Counted from the stretch's first letter, positions 1-12,213 are shown. The stretch is DNA of 64,000 nt from Yamagishiella unicocca (GCA_003116995.1 BDSL01000020.1:496001-560000), one strand, 5' to 3'. A program made the numbers and translations. Notes: generated from the letters alone by a model not told the origin.

Positions 1-95
1 ATGACAAACACACCAGCGAGCGCTTCTAAGCCACCCATCGATCGAGAGGGCCCCCCTCGAGATGCCAAGATAGACCGGCTTCCGCAGCAGCCGCC

Positions 96-3000
96 CTAAG
101 GCGCGAACATGTTCTCGATGAGCATGCTGCTGCCGTCTGCCGGAGCGCTCACCGAGCCGTCAAACACCTGCAGTCGCGACCTGCTCGTCACACTGTGCCA
201 TTCCAGCGCCAGCAGCTGCCGGTAGCCGGCAGCCAGGATGGTGGTGTTGGGGGCGCCGGACTGGCGGTTGAAGACGTCACCGTACGGCCCGCTCAGCGAG
301 TAGAACACCTGGAGGAGGAGGAGGAGGAGGCGGAGGAGGAGGAGGAGGGTTCGAGGGAAACCCGTGGATGTCCGAAAAAATCGTTTAAAACAGAAGTTTT
401 GAGATGCATGCGGGAGAACTGGGTTGGGGATACGAAAGCCGAAGGTCGTAATATGACCTTTGGCGGCTAAGCTATATCGGAGGAGGAGGAGGGGGGCCGG
501 GGGAAGTAAGGGTGGGAGATTGCGGGCAGGTAAGATCGGTTTTCAGTGTGTAATTTGTACCCCCCCCTCCAGGATCCGCGCACTGACCCGCTGCCCTCCC
601 ACGTAGACAGCGGTGTCGAGGCTCAGCGCCGCCCGCACCGCCAGCAGCCCGCCGGTGAAGCTCCGAGACCACCAGGCCCAGCAGCGGACGTACAGCCCGT
701 CTGGGAGGATCATCGTGGGGTAGATGTCCTGCGGAGGGACGCGCGAGGGGGAGGGGGGAGGGCGGTAAGCGGGGGATGGCATAAAAAACCGTTGATGCGA
801 AAAGGACAGGTAAGCGGGGGATGGCATAAAAACCGTTGATGCGAAAAGGACAGGTAAGCGGGGGAGAGGGGAGACGGCATGGGGTGAGATGTCTGCCACG
901 AGCCGGCGCCTTCGCAGTCTCCACTCCCCACACCCTCAACGCCGCCTACGGTACCAAAACTGAACCGAGTGTGGTATGGGACCTTTTTTCCCCCGCATCG
1001 CCCCCCCCCACCCCCCCGCTTCCTTTTTGGACCCCCCCGCCCATACACACACGTAAGGCCCAGCACTCACCACTATTCTCAGCGTGAGATTGCGGCCCGC
1101 CAGGCACGTGGTGCTCCAGGGGCAGGGAATGGAGGTGGCGTCAGGTGACGGCAGCTGGAAGCTCAGCATGGGAGGCACGTCCTGTGGCCTCGGCAGCGTC
1201 TTCACCTGCCCCAGAGCCATGGCTGGCACGTCGTCCGGTCCCCACACGTCGCACTGCATGGACGGCGGCGGTACGACGGCGCCCTGCTGCTGCGGGGCCT
1301 TATACCAGGGGGTGCCGGCGATGAGGGACTGCAGGGGCTGGTAGGTGCTGGGTGGCGGGAAGGCGCAGGGGGCCCACTGGAGAAGGAGCGTGGAGGAGGA
1401 GGCGTTGCGGAGGGCGAAGCGGAGCTGAAGGGAGTGGCTGGCGGCGGCGCTGCCGGAGGGGTCCAGGGTGACGCAGGGGGTGGCACGGGTGGATTCGGAG
1501 GGGTTGGCGGCGTTGGAGGCGGCGGTGTCGATGGTCTCGTGCAGCAGCATACCGTCCAGGTAGAGGGAGCAGCGGGCGCAGCTGACCTGCGGGGGGAGGG
1601 GGAGGGCAGGGGGCGCGGGAGGGGGGTTAGGGCGTGGAGGAGATGGAGGAGAGGGGGTGGGGGTGGTGTCCGGGTTAGGGGATGGAGGAGAGGGGGTGGG
1701 GTGGTGTCCGGGCTAGGGGTTAAAGGACGGAGAGGGAGAGGGAGCGGGAGGCGCGAATCAGGAAAATCGCCGGTCTGAGCCGCAAAATCCATCGTGAGGT
1801 GACACGAGCTCTGTTTCAGTGCTCTCAGTTCTGAGGGGCCCGGACCGCCACCTACTTTGAACATCACAGGCAAGTCGTCTTGGGGCGCCTGGATGTACGT
1901 GGTCGCCATGCCGTACAGCGGTCCGCTCGCAGCCGCCGCCGCCACGCCCGCGTCGCCTCGGACGCCGCCGCCGCCGCCGGCCAGCGCCGAAGCGAGCGCG
2001 CCGCCCTCCATGTACGACAGCTCGTCCATGAAGACGCTGTACGGGTAGTACTGGTCGGACCTGAGGGTGGAGAGGAACCCGAGGTCCCAAATGGATGCAG
2101 CGCCGGCGCTGGTTGAGTTGCTATCGCTGCTGCTGCTACTGCTGCTGATGCTGCTGCTGATGCCGCTGCCGCTGCTGCCGTCCGTGCTGCCATCGACCTT
2201 AACCAGCACTGCTGCCGGGCTCCACAGCACCTGAAAGCCCGCGGGTTTCGCCTCGTCGTCGGGCAGCTCCTCAGGCGCGTACGACAACGGTACGGCAGGG
2301 GCCAGGGAGCCGGTACCTAGGTAGCCGGCAGGCAGCGAGTCGAAGGTCTTCAAGCTGCCAGGCAGCGACCACAGCAGGTCGAGCGGCAGGGAGGTGTTGG
2401 CGTACAGGATCTCGAATTCGTACCAGCCTGAATGCATGTATGGCAGCGTAAGGATGGAGCATTGGCGGGGTTGGGGGATTGTGGCGGGTTGAGGGGGGGG
2501 GCGCATGGGTCTGGGTTGGAGTTGGGGGGTTCTCCAACGCTTCCCCCCTCGTCCCCACCCCCCACACACCCCCCACACGCGGACCGGATCTTCCCTCCCC
2601 CCCACACCACGCGGACCGGGTCTTCTCGCCACCTCCCCCCCACACACGGGTTCGCGGATTATTATCGATTACCCCCCGCCTCCACACACACACGCAGACA
2701 CCCACCTGGCTGCGGCGCCTGCACCAGTACGTCCCGTGTGGACCCGCTGGCGGGCCACGTCAGCAGCCGCTGACCCACGGTGACGGCGACGCGGGCCAGA
2801 GGAGGCGGCGTAGCCAGTCGCATGCCGTACAGCCCCGCCGCTGGCAGCCTCAGGTGGCCCCGCAGTGCCGCCACGACATCAGGGCCCACGTGCTTGAAGC
2901 TCCGTATGCGGGTAGAAGCCGGCTGGGGGGGGGAGGGGGGGTTACATAATACGGACCAGTTACTCGACGTGGGAATTGTAGCGGGCGCATAGCCTTCGGA

Positions 3001-6000
3001 CACCGGGACGCGCGCGCGCGGGGGGGGAAAGGGGGGTGCGGGGATGGCGAGGGCGACGAGGTGTGTGTATGTGAGCGCCAGCTGTACCACACGTCGTACG
3101 GCATTTGTACGGAGATGGCAACCGCAGGCGCGATTGCTCCGTACGGGCAGGACGAGTGGGGCGTGCGCGGAGCCGTGAGCCGTGAGTGGGTTGTTGTAAC
3201 GGTTACAGTGGGTTCCAGACCAAGAGGTAGGGTGAGTGGGTATTGGCAGTGGGGCGGGGCAGCAGCAGCGGGGGGTGGTGGTAGGTAGGTGGTGGTGGTG
3301 GCGGCAGGGGGTTTCGCAGCCTCACCCGCACGCCGCTGGCGAAGGGCTGCAGCCCCAGGACGTTCAGGGCGGGTGAGGTCGAGCCGTTCCTGGCCGCCGC
3401 CGCCATCGCCGCCACCGCCGCGGGGCTGAGCCGGTAGTAGGTGTCCATCAGGGTGCGCATCAGCACGCCGCTCTGCTCCGCCACGTCCACAGGCATGGGC
3501 GCCAGCACTGCGGAGAGGAGGCCGGCCGCCCAGCATGAGGGATGAGGGGTGAGGGTGGGGGGTGAGGGTGGGGGTGAGGGTTGCGGGGTGAGGGTTGGGG
3601 GAGAGGGGTGGGGGGAGAGGGGTGGGGGGTGAGGGTGGGGGGTGAGGGTTGCGGGGTGAGGGTTGGGGGGAGAGGGGTGGGGGGAGAGGGGTGGGGGGTG
3701 AGGGGTGGGGGGTGAGGGGTGGGGGGTGAGGGGTGGGGGGTGAGGGGTGGGGGGTGAGGGGTGGGGGGTGAGGGGTGAGGGGTGGGGGGTGGGGGGTGGG
3801 GGGTGAGGCCAAAATGGTGAACTGACAGAAGAGGGATATGTGGGGGCCGTGAGGTGCGGCCTTGCAACAGCTGGAACTGCACAATTGCATCAATCCCGAC
3901 ACAATTGCACCCCGACGCAGGGGCACTTGCGGGACCTGGGCCACAGGTAGAAGCGGCGACGTCGGCAGCCGACCCGTGGGTCGGCCGGACCCCCGATCCC
4001 GAGGCGCTCTCCGGCCGCCGCCAGGCCTTCACCCCGCAGGTGTATCTGCAGGGTTTGTCTGGGTATCTGGGTACGGGTACGGGAAGGGTACTCGCATTGT
4101 TGCTGCCGCGACTTACGAATGGTTCCGGAGCTTTGGAGCGCCAGGGCGGCCTCCACGGAGCGCGCTGCGTTGAGGGTCCGCTGCGTGATGACCGGCAGCC
4201 CCGGGCGCGAGTCGCCGTTCTCCAGGAGCATGCTGCGCACGCGAGTGGCCTGCAGTGGTGGCGGGGGGATGGTGGAAGGGGAGGGGAGGGGAGGGGGGTA
4301 CGTAAACGAACCGGTAACTCACTTGGGAATTGGAGTGGGTGCATAGGGGGGAGGGGAGGGGTTTCAGGGTGCAGCGTGTGGGGGTTACAAATAAAAAAAC
4401 CGGTAACTCGACTGGGGTAATGTAGTTGGTGCATAGCCTTCATACTTCGGAACGCGTGCGTGTGGGGGGGGGGGGCTGCAGCTGCTGCGACGCGTAGCGT
4501 CGAAGGAAAGCAGCACGGCGCAGCGCATGACCGGTACCTGAGGTAGGTGGATGGATGGCTTCATCAAACCAATCGCTCGTGGACCGGCCTCCGACCCTCC
4601 CCGCCATGCGTTTCCCACCCCTACACAAGGCACAAGAGACACGACACAAAGCCAAAGGCCCAGCCGACCATAGTCCTCGCCACATCCACTTGGTGCCAGA
4701 CCAAAACCCCCATCCCCCACCCCACCTGCCAGTACCCACCCTCCACCTAGTACCCAATGCACATTACCTAGTACCCTCCCTCCCTCCCAATCACCTGGTA
4801 CAGGTTGCCGTCAGACGACGCCAGCATGGACAGCACCAGCGCAGCGGCACCGGCTACAATGGGCGTGGCCTGGCGGGTGGAGACGACGAAAGGGGCAAGG
4901 CGGTTGGCGGTTGGCGGGCGGTGGCGCGGTGCAGGGCAGATGAGGAGGAGCACCGGCGTCTGCGCCCCTCATGCCCTCCTTTCTTCGCTGGCTCCAACAG
5001 CCAGTCCCGGCACCCGCCGTACCCCAGCCATATCCCAGCCGTATATCAGCCGTACCCCAGCCGCCGTACTCACCATGGAGCTTCCCGTCTTGGTGTCGTA
5101 GCCCCCACCGGGCACGGTGCTGAGGATGAGGCGGCCGGGGGCGGCGATGTCGACGGTGGTGGGGCCGTAGTTGGTGCCGATGAGCTGATTGGCGGACATC
5201 TGGCGGTGGCGGTGGCGGTAGCGAGGGGGAGGCAATTGCGGTGTGCGTGTGTTAGGGTCGATCACCGTAATTGAGCCTGGCCGCGAGGGCCTGTCGCAGA
5301 CTCTCCAGGTCGCAAGTAAGGAAGGCGACAAACAAGCGAGGCGACTGTGCGGAGAAGAAGGCGCAGCAGGGGGGAACAGCACAAACCGAACCGCGTGGGC
5401 GGGGGCGTGCGGAGGCGGGCTGTGTGTGTTTTGACGCGTGATGCTGGACACCGTGAGAGGCCAGGTGGGGATGCTGGACACCGTGAGAGGGCAGGTGGGT
5501 GTGTGAGTGGCTTGGTGCGAGTGAAACGAGTGAAGCGGAGCGGGTCGTGTGCGAGCAAGGCCGGTAACCCCCCCCCGTGGCAGCCCGCTCTTTTACCCTC
5601 CGCCCCCCCCCTCGGCCCGAGGGCTCCTCGACAGTCAATCCCAGTGCGCCAGCATGCGCGCGCAACCAGGCTTCCGAAGTCTATGCGCCAAATATACTGC
5701 TAAATGAGCCCTCTTTGCAACACCCCACCCACCCAGCCATTGCCTCCGATGCTTCTCCTCACATGACCTAACACACACGCACACACAATGCTCCGCCACC
5801 CACCTCCTGCCACATCTGGTTGTTGGGGCTGCTGGCGCCCACGCAGATGACGTTGGGCAGGTCCAGCGTGCATGGCAGGTACGACATGCCGACGTCACGC
5901 ACCCTGTCCAGGTTGGTGTTCTCGTTGCCTGTTGGGTTGGTTGTTGGTTTGCGGCGGTGGCCGGGGTGCTGCAGGTCAAGGACATGGTTCGGCATGAAGC

Positions 6001-8390
6001 CACCGTCCTCATGCGCCGTCAGTCCCTCACCTCTGCCTGCCCCCAACGTTTCCTAATCGGTTTTCCTTTTCAGTGCCGACCCAACGAGTTTCCTCTCATG
6101 CCCCCGAACCCCCAATCCCCGGCGCTACGACCCACGCCCGGCCTGTCCGACGCATCCCCTCATCCACCTCCGTCCCTCCCTCCCTCTTGCCGCCTCCTCA
6201 TCCCGCCCCACCCCGCCCCACTTCGCTTATGTAACCCCACTTCACTTCCAATATCGAGTAACCGGTTCTTTTCTGTAACCCCACCCCACCCCTCCTCACG
6301 CTCCTCGCAAAGCCGCACTGCAGCGCACCTGCGGCCGCCACAACCAGCACGCCCTTTCGCGCCAGCGGCTGTACGGCACGCTCGTACAGGCGCGTCTCGC
6401 TGAGCGAGCGCTCCACATCGCGCGGCGTGGGGCTGAGGTTGGGCTGCGAGGGGCCGAAGCTGTTGCTGACCACGTGGGCCCCCATGCGGAGAGCGTAGTC
6501 GTACGCGGCCATGATGTTGCTGGCGAAGAAGTTGCCGGAGGGGTCGGACACCTGCGCTCGGGGGGTTTAGAACCAATAGAACCGGTAACGCGACTGGGGA
6601 AATGTAGCGTGTGCATAGCCTTCGGACACCGGGAAGCGCGCGCATGGGAAGCGAGCGAGAGAGCGAGCGAGCGCAAGAGGCACACACACGTCATGTACGA
6701 CGCACGTACCAGCGAGACGCGTCAACGGCGAGCGCCGGGTCGGAGGAAGACCGCGTGCCGCGCTTTCTACGACTGAAAAAACGGTCAACCAACTCCACTG
6801 ACACCGACAACTCAGGCGCCGGCGCCGGCGCCGGCGCGGACTCCACCCCCTCAGTCGCCACCTCGTGCTGTGCCCTACCTTGAGCGCCATGATCTTGACG
6901 TTGGGCGCCAGGCCCGCTCCGCCCACGCCGTTGCCGCGCAGCGCCGCCACCAGCCCAGCCACGTGGGTGCCGTGGCCGCTGCCGCCCGGGTCGGGGCGGG
7001 GGTCGGGGTCGGAGCCGCACCTGCGACCGGGAGACGGGGCGATGCAAGGCAGCTGGGTGAGGGGCGCCTCGGGTGATGCCGGTTTGGGCGGGCGGACAGC
7101 AACGACAAAGATGTGAAAAGGTATCGTGGAACGAAGGCGGCCCGGAGCCGGTGGGGCAGAAACTCCGGGGATGGATGATGGTATGTTGGTTACTTGGTTT
7201 GGGTTTGGTGTCCCCTCGCTCGCGGCTTCGTCCGAGTAGGATTGCGTCGTCTCGTGACGCCGGTGCCGCACCTGCCGGGCCGATACATCTGGTCCACGGG
7301 AGATCGCTGCGCTGCTATGGTGCCGGCGCTGATGCTGGGGCTGTCGCTTTCGTCGGTGATGTTGCCGATGCTGGTGCTGGGCGTGGGGCTAGGGTTAAAG
7401 TCGGGCGGGGAGGTGATATTCGAGGACTCCAGGAGAATGGAGCCGTCGGCGGCAGCGGTGTCGTCGTCCGCGGCGGCGGCGAACTGGCTGTCGGTGGCGA
7501 GCTGGGTCCGGCGTGACGGCGGCGGGAAGCGCTTTGGCGGCGGCGGGCGCGGCGATGGCGGGCGCGGCGACGGCGGAGGCGGCGGCGGCGGCGACGCCGG
7601 CGGCGGTGACGGCGGCGGTGTCAGGGCGCGCCAGTCCGTTGTGCAGGGGCCCGCGAAGTCGTACCCGTTGACGTCATCCACGTAGCCTGTTCAGGAACGG
7701 CGATGCGAGTGTTAGAGGGCTATCTGCTGACCGGCACACGCAAACGATGAGCGACACGATGGGTAAAACAAAGTTACACCAACACAGACGTGTGCGCATA
7801 CGTGTACCGTATGCTTGTGTAACGTCTCGGGTATATGCGGTGTGTAAGGTCTCGGGTATGTGCGTGAGGAAGGGGCCCACGGGGTGTGGGGCGCGCACAG
7901 GGCTCACCGTTGCGATCGTCGTCGACTCCGTTTCCGTCTCGCTCCCCCTTGTTGACCCACAGGTTGCCTTTGAGGTCGGGGTGGCTCAGGTCCACTCCCG
8001 TGTCCATCACCGCGACCACAACCTCCGGTAGGCCTGCGCGTACGGCATGCGAGGTGCGGCACCCGGCGGGTGTATTTCAAGAAGGAAAAATGTGGGTCTG
8101 GCACGCGGGGTTTGGGGGGGGGGGGTTGCTTCGCAGCCATCGTACGGAACCGATCCAAATGACCCACCGACGCACATACACGCGTGACATCGTACGACGC
8201 TCACCGCGAGTCAGCGCCCAGGCCTGAGCCGCCCGTACGGCGTCCAGGTGCCACTGCTGCGCTTCCAGGGGGTCGGGGTTGGGGCTCTCCTGCGCGGAGC
8301 GCCGGTGGCGGCCGCCCGCTCCGGAACCACCGGCCGCGGCCGCGGCCGCACCGGCCTGGTCCAAGCCGCCCGGGATGGCGGCGCGCAGGT

Positions 8391-8445
<55 letters not shown>

Positions 8446-10096
8446 CTCTGCTGAGCCGGCGTCCGTACCCACGGTGGCGGCGACGTCGGGCATGTTGCTG
8501 AGCGGCAGGGAGTCGGTGTCTGGCCAGGAGGTCAGCAGGAAGTCGTTGACCATTAGGTCCAAGATGTCTGCAGGGAGCGGGGATGGGAGGGTTCGAGGAA
8601 GAGCCGTGGGTGGGTGGATGATTGGGTGGGTGGGTGGGCCGACCGGTGGTCAGGCGCGTCAGTGGGTTGACGTTGGAGGGGCGGGTGTGTGGACGGGTCG
8701 GCGGGCATATGAAAAGCAATTTCGCATTTCCCATCTCTCGCATTTCACATTTCGCGCTTTTCGCTTTTCGCGCCTCGCGTTTCGCGCCTCGCGTTTCGCG
8801 CCTCGCGTTTCGCGTTTCGCGTTTCGCGTTTCGCGTTTCGCGTTTCAAACCTTTTTGCGAGTGACATTGCGCTGCCGCCGCACGGCGGGATCGAACCCAC
8901 CTCCGTGTTTGTCTCGCAGGAGCTGCTTGACTTCTTTCATCAGGTCCAGGTCGTCAAAGTCCAGTAGCTCAAGGCCGCTACTGGCCAGACGGGTGGAGTT
9001 GAAATAGTCGGCCAGCAGCGGCAGGAGCTGCTTGACGGTGGCTTCAGCCTGGGTGAAGCGAACTATCACACGCAGGGAGATGGGCTCGTCCTGAGGGTGG
9101 TTGTGGGGTTGGGCAGTTGGGGGTTGGCAGTTGGGGAGTTGGGGGTTAGGCTGCGGCGCGCGCAAATATGCTGCAGGGGCGTGGCAAAGCAAGGTGGCAA
9201 GGCGTGGGCGGGAGGTACAGGGTCACTCTGGACATAGCCAGGGGCAGCTGGTGAGTTAGGGCAACCAACCAACCAATTTTAGCGCTGGCTGCACGTCTGC
9301 ATGCACGACCATCGCAGGTGAAGCAACACAGGCCGGTGAGGCAGCCTTCGCGAATTGTGCGAGTGGGCGGTCTATAGTGGGCATCGCATCAGTGCGCGCG
9401 TTTTAGCGGAACCGGTTTGTTCAGCAGAGCTGGTTTCTTGTTCGTCGGTTGCCGAGTAAGCAAGGTAGAGCTGCATGGTGGAGGCCGAGGTCGGCGCCAG
9501 GCGCACAGCCAACGCACCTCCGGCTCTGCCACCTTGGGCCTGCAGCCCACGGTAAGGCACACGGCCGGCACTATGGCCGCGGTGCAGACGCACAGCACCG
9601 CCAGCAGCACCAGCCCACGAAAAAGCCAGGGATGTGCGCCGATCTGCACGAAGGGCCGCGGCCGAAGCTTATTCGTTGTGGCACAAGCCGGGAGGGAATG
9701 CGTAGCGCTATACCTCATGAATGATGCAATTTTATGCATAAGTTATGATTCTGAGAGGTAACGGTGTAGTGGGCTTACCCATGCGGAGCAGCCAGTCTTG
9801 GAAACGGGCGCCATAGCCCCTGACCCATCCTCGGAAACGGTCTTGCGCGAGGCCTTGCTGCTGCACCGTCGGATTGATACGCTGGTGTTATACTTGAACA
9901 CCCCAATCTTCTTGTGAGCAGCGGCATCCTCGCTGGTTATGTTTGAGGAGGACGCTGCGCCATCGCGAGCGACCGCTGCGACATCTACGATGACGGCTTC
10001 CACACTGGCTTCTGGAACTTTGCTATTCATAAATAAGGGGTTGTTACTCAACGTACTGAGGTCACCCTCTTGCTGTCCGTCCGCGGGTGGGGGCAT
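96..10096 (-). CDS. Membrane-anchored subtilisin-like serine protease (S8) with PA14-like modules
   Basis: Exons by my splicing, 5' to 3': 9779-10096, 9518-9643, 8901-9090, 8205-8567, 7908-8033, 7272-7686, 6879-7020, 6329-6551, 5804-5928, 5074-5199, 4795-4869, 4117-4249, 3326-3507, 2706-2922, 1856-2427, 1071-1586, 588-728, 96-308. All introns are GT-AG, phases match, total 1400 aa. Catalytic triad: Asp343 in VMDTGVD, His529 in GHGTHVAG, Ser717 in GSSMATP; oxyanion Asn636 in AAAGNEN. One hydrophobic segment (about residues 113-139) follows a 110-residue N-terminus without a signal peptide, suggesting a type II membrane protein. Residues 375-510, between Asp and His, are a long insert with a Pro-Ser tract. 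Residues 870-1400 read as three PA14-like modules, a fold often used for carbohydrate binding. A role in wall or extracellular matrix proteolysis, as for volvocine lytic subtilases such as sporangin, is inference. The start is the only ATG in frame upstream of the first donor. Confidence 0.85.
347..428 (+). repeat. R2 intronic repeat
   Basis: Copy of a dispersed element reading GGTTCGAGGGAAACCCGTGG, then AAAAAATCGTTTAAAACAGAAG, then GCATGC. It sits in protease intron 309-587 a few tens of bases from the acceptor, separated from it by a (GGA)n tract, and its outer end faces the acceptor. Confidence 0.8.
760..870 (+). repeat. R4 intronic repeat, tandem copies
   Basis: Two full units and one partial unit of about 47 bp with the core GGCATAAAAACCGTTGATGC, followed by GAAAAGGACAGG. 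They lie in the protease intron 729-1070, close to its acceptor (exon edge 728). The G-rich outer end points at the acceptor. Related single copies occur at 19756-19801 and 20664-20702 in kinesin introns. Confidence 0.85.
2941..3020 (+). repeat. R1 intronic repeat
   Basis: Reads GTTACATAATACGGACCAGT, then TACTCGAC, then GCGCATAGCCTTCGGACACC. It starts about 20 bp from the acceptor edge of exon 2706-2922, with the GTTACA end facing that acceptor. The same ordered blocks recur at 4384-4462 and 6566-6645. Confidence 0.85.
3197..3235 (+). repeat. R3 dispersed repeat, short copy
   Basis: TGTAACGGTTACAGTGGG followed by TTCCAGACCAAGAGGTA. It lies inside protease intron 2923-3325. The same block occurs in intergenic DNA at 11450, 44934 and 46180 and in inverted form at 20357, 35520 and 45625. 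Confidence 0.75.
3541..3810 (+). repeat. GGGGTGAGG-type minisatellite in protease intron
   Basis: About 270 bp built of units such as GGGGTGAGGGGTGGG and GGGTGAGGGTTGCGG in protease intron 3508-4116. It is C-rich on the transcribed strand of the - strand gene. No ORF in it is credible. Confidence 0.9.
4298..4346 (+). repeat. R1 intronic repeat (first of two in this intron)
   Basis: GTACGTAAACGAACCGGTAAC followed by TCACTTGGGAATTGG. It lies in intron 4250-4794 near the acceptor at 4249, which its outer end faces. A longer second copy follows at 4384-4462 in the same orientation. Confidence 0.8.
4384..4462 (+). repeat. R1 intronic repeat (second of two in this intron)
   Basis: GTTACAAATAAAAAAACCGG, then TAACTCGACTGGGG, then GTGCATAGCCTTCATACTTC. 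It carries all three blocks of the R1 consensus and has the same orientation as the copy just before it. Confidence 0.85.
6047..6099 (-). repeat. R2b repeat in protease intron
   Basis: On the + strand it reads CGTTTCCTAATCGGTTTTCC, then CAGTGCCGACCC, then GAGTTTCCTCTCATG. It is the reverse of the copies at 17120 and 18200. It lies in intron 5929-6328 with its outer end facing the donor side. Confidence 0.75.
6229..6281 (-). repeat. R1 repeat, donor-facing
   Basis: + strand ATATCGAGTAACCGGTTCTT followed by TTCTGTAACCCC, in intron 5929-6328 about 50 bp from the donor (exon edge 6329). It is inverted relative to the acceptor-side copies, so the GTTACA end again points at the nearest splice site. 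Confidence 0.8.
6566..6645 (+). repeat. R1 intronic repeat
   Basis: GTTTAGAACCAATAGAACCGG, then TAACGCGACTGGGG, then GTGCATAGCCTTCGGACACC. It begins 15 bp from the acceptor of exon 6329-6551 and faces it. Confidence 0.85.
7272..7686 (-). other. Pro/Ser-rich insert exon splitting the protease catalytic domain
   Basis: This exon begins with a normal subtilase strand (GYVDDVNGYDF) and then runs into a Pro-Ser/Pro-Arg tract and a Ser/Thr/Asp-rich linker before the His motif in the next exon. The Asp-to-His distance is about 186 residues, where ordinary subtilisins have 30-40. Tracts of this type resemble hydroxyproline-rich segments of volvocine wall proteins; glycosylation is inferred. Confidence 0.75.
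8401..8455 (-). repeat. GCN triplet tract coding polyalanine
   Basis: A nearly pure GGC/GCC run inside protease exon 8205-8567. It encodes about 18 consecutive alanines in the propeptide-like region before the catalytic domain. Such tracts vary in length between strains, so this is a likely polymorphic site. Confidence 0.9.
8588..8612 (+). repeat. R2 outer-end fragment
   Basis: GGGTTCGAGGAAGAGCCGTGG, about 20 bp from the acceptor edge 8567 in protease intron 8568-8900. Only the outer block is preserved; orientation is toward the acceptor. Confidence 0.6.
8750..8846 (+). repeat. TTTCGCG-type minisatellite
   Basis: Tandem variants of TTTCGCGCCTCGCG and TTTCGCG in protease intron 8568-8900, near the donor of exon 8901-9090. 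Confidence 0.9.
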
Positions 10097-12213
10097 GCGT
10101 ACGCGTGCGCCGCTTATTGCGGCAAATCAGCTGGCCAAATACGGGTTGTACAAGCTTTGTATTGTTAACTGTACTAGTAGGGCTATCTTAAGCTTTTCGA
10201 ACGTGGCGGGCATTTAACCTGGTGAAGAAGACGTGCGGCCACTTCTGGCGGTTGGGTTCGTTCGGTATCGGATAGCCGGGAGTGGAACCGCCCTGCCGCT
10301 GAAGGCGCAGGAACCCACTTTTAGCCGTAACAACCGTAATTGTTTTATAAAATCGGTATGTCAGACTACTTAGGCGCGGCAGAACAAGTACGCAGTTGGC
10401 TCCCCCCCCCACACCAGCCCCACCCCTTGCCGCCCGTGAGCAGTTGCCCAAAGCCGTCGCATCAAAGCCTCCGACGAGGGCGGTCTGATGCTGCGTCTGA
10501 ATTACCCAATCACATCGACATAGTGATGAGCAGACAAGCCCCGCCGCAATCTCTAAACCTTGTCCGGACCGCTGGGACTGCATGGCCCGCGGTGGCGGGT
10601 ATCCTACCGTAAGCATTAAAGAATGCCAAGGCGGGCCGAACCTGCACCCCAATTTTATCATCGAGCCCGTAGGCCTCGATGAGGCTCCTCTGGTCTACTG
10701 ATGCAGCAAGATGAAAGCCCCGACCCACCGGCCAACACCTGCCTGCATCTACAGCGAGCGGCGTCGAGCGGCTTCGAGCGACCGTGCGACTGCGGTCCTC
10801 GGCGCCTAGCTGGTGGGCCGCGAAGCTGCTCAGACGCTTCCAACTCCCTGGGCAGGCCTCGGCGGTCGCACAGTCAGACAGGCCGGCTCGACAACTGCGG
10901 TGCCGTGAGCACGTCCCAGCGGCTGCGGCTGCGAGGGTCCGCTCCCCGCCGCACTCTCAACGACCTCCGAAAAGCGTGTGACCTCCGAAAAGCGTGTGAC
11001 CTCCGCCCGCAAGCGCCCGCTGGCACACGTCCGTCAGCTCCACGAGCTGCACGGAAGCTATACGATTTGCAAATCGTGTTGCGTTTGGGGATCTTTGTTT
11101 TTGCGGAAATTTCGCGCGACGGGCAGGGGCCTTCGCCCTCGTTCACCAGCCATGATCATCGCGGCCCCGCTGCCGCAAACGTCCTGCTCCGGGTCAGACG
11201 GACAATGCCCTCCCAGCCCTGAACGCCCGCCTCTCTCCGCCGCTTCAGCCCCGGCTTTCCAGCTGCATTCCGCCCAGCTGTATCCAACATGAGAGAGGGC
11301 GTCCGCCCATTCGGCTGGCTTGCGTTTCGGCATCGTGCAACAGTCCTCGCAGACCAGCCAGCGGATATAACACACCGCCAGCGACCGAGCCAGGGACTCG
11401 AAGTCTCGAACCCACACGGTGGGGCCTACCGAGAGGGCCTCACTCTTTCCAGTAGTAGCAACTGTTACAGTGGGCCCCAGACCAGAAGGTAGAGCCATCG
11501 GGCGCATCGCCTGACACTGAAAGAGACGCACGGAGAAGAACAAAAACTGGCCGACCTCTTTCTGTTATTACACAGGCCAGCTTCGGCGCGCCGCAGACAC
11601 ATCCGAACAGGAAAACCGAATAAAAATCGGAAAAGGTTCGTAGTGCTTCCATGGCAACAACGTCAACGCCTCACTACGCGACGCCCCCGCCACCACCGCT
11701 ACCTCAGTCGGGCGCATCAGAAGCCTCCGCTGCGAGGAGCTTGGTTCAAAGCAACTCCCTCGCGGCCAGCAGGCCACCGTCAACACGGTGACGCAACATC
11801 ACAGCCACAGGACGCAGCGCCGTGACGCCGGGCGCCACCTCCTCTGTGCCCCCCCCAGACCGCCTATGGGCTGTGCCCTTCTGTTCCACTCCGAGACACT
11901 CGCCCCCTGCCTCCCCCCCCATCCCGCACCCGCCCGCCTGCGCAGCCCTCCGCCTCCTCCTCCCGCCTGCCCCTGCCCGGCCCCTAACATCCCAGCGTAC
12001 GCTGCTGCACCGCCCCCCCCGAAGATATCCAGCGCAACCTGACACAGTTACCTTTCCCCCCACCTGTCTCCGAGCGAGCCCATCCTGCACCCCGCCCCCC
12101 CCCCCCACCCCGGGTGCGGTGCTGCACCACATCTACCCCCCTCCCCCTCCTCCCCCCCTAGCCCACTCATCAGCTCCCCGCGACCACGGCTGCGAGCCGC
12201 GCCGCGCCGCGCC
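10097..12213. other. Intergenic, no supported gene
   Basis: The protease start lies at one side and the ESCRT-III stop on the other. Open frames here are short, overlap on both strands and show no domain. It holds an 18-bp direct repeat (GACCTCCGAAAAGCGTGT twice at about 10967-11000) and one R3 copy near 11450-11524. The protease promoter must lie just above 10096, but no clear TATA element is visible. Confidence 0.7.
11450..11524 (+). repeat. R3 dispersed repeat
   Basis: GCAACTGTTACAGTGGGCCC, then CAGACCAGAAGGTAGAGCC, then ATCGGGCGCATCGCCTGACA. This is one of the two most complete copies of R3; the other is at 46176-46252. Confidence 0.8.

Noticed and set aside
4438..4537. Possible extra protease exon starting VPVMRCAVLLSFDATRR
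   Set aside because: It has an acceptor but no usable donor before a C-run and an R1 repeat. Joining exon 4795-4869 directly to 4117-4249 keeps the phase and gives a normal subtilase C-terminal helix.
8880..8905. tRNA-like B box (GGGTTCGATCCC on the - strand)
   Set aside because: It lies over the donor of a protease exon, with no A box or cloverleaf around it.
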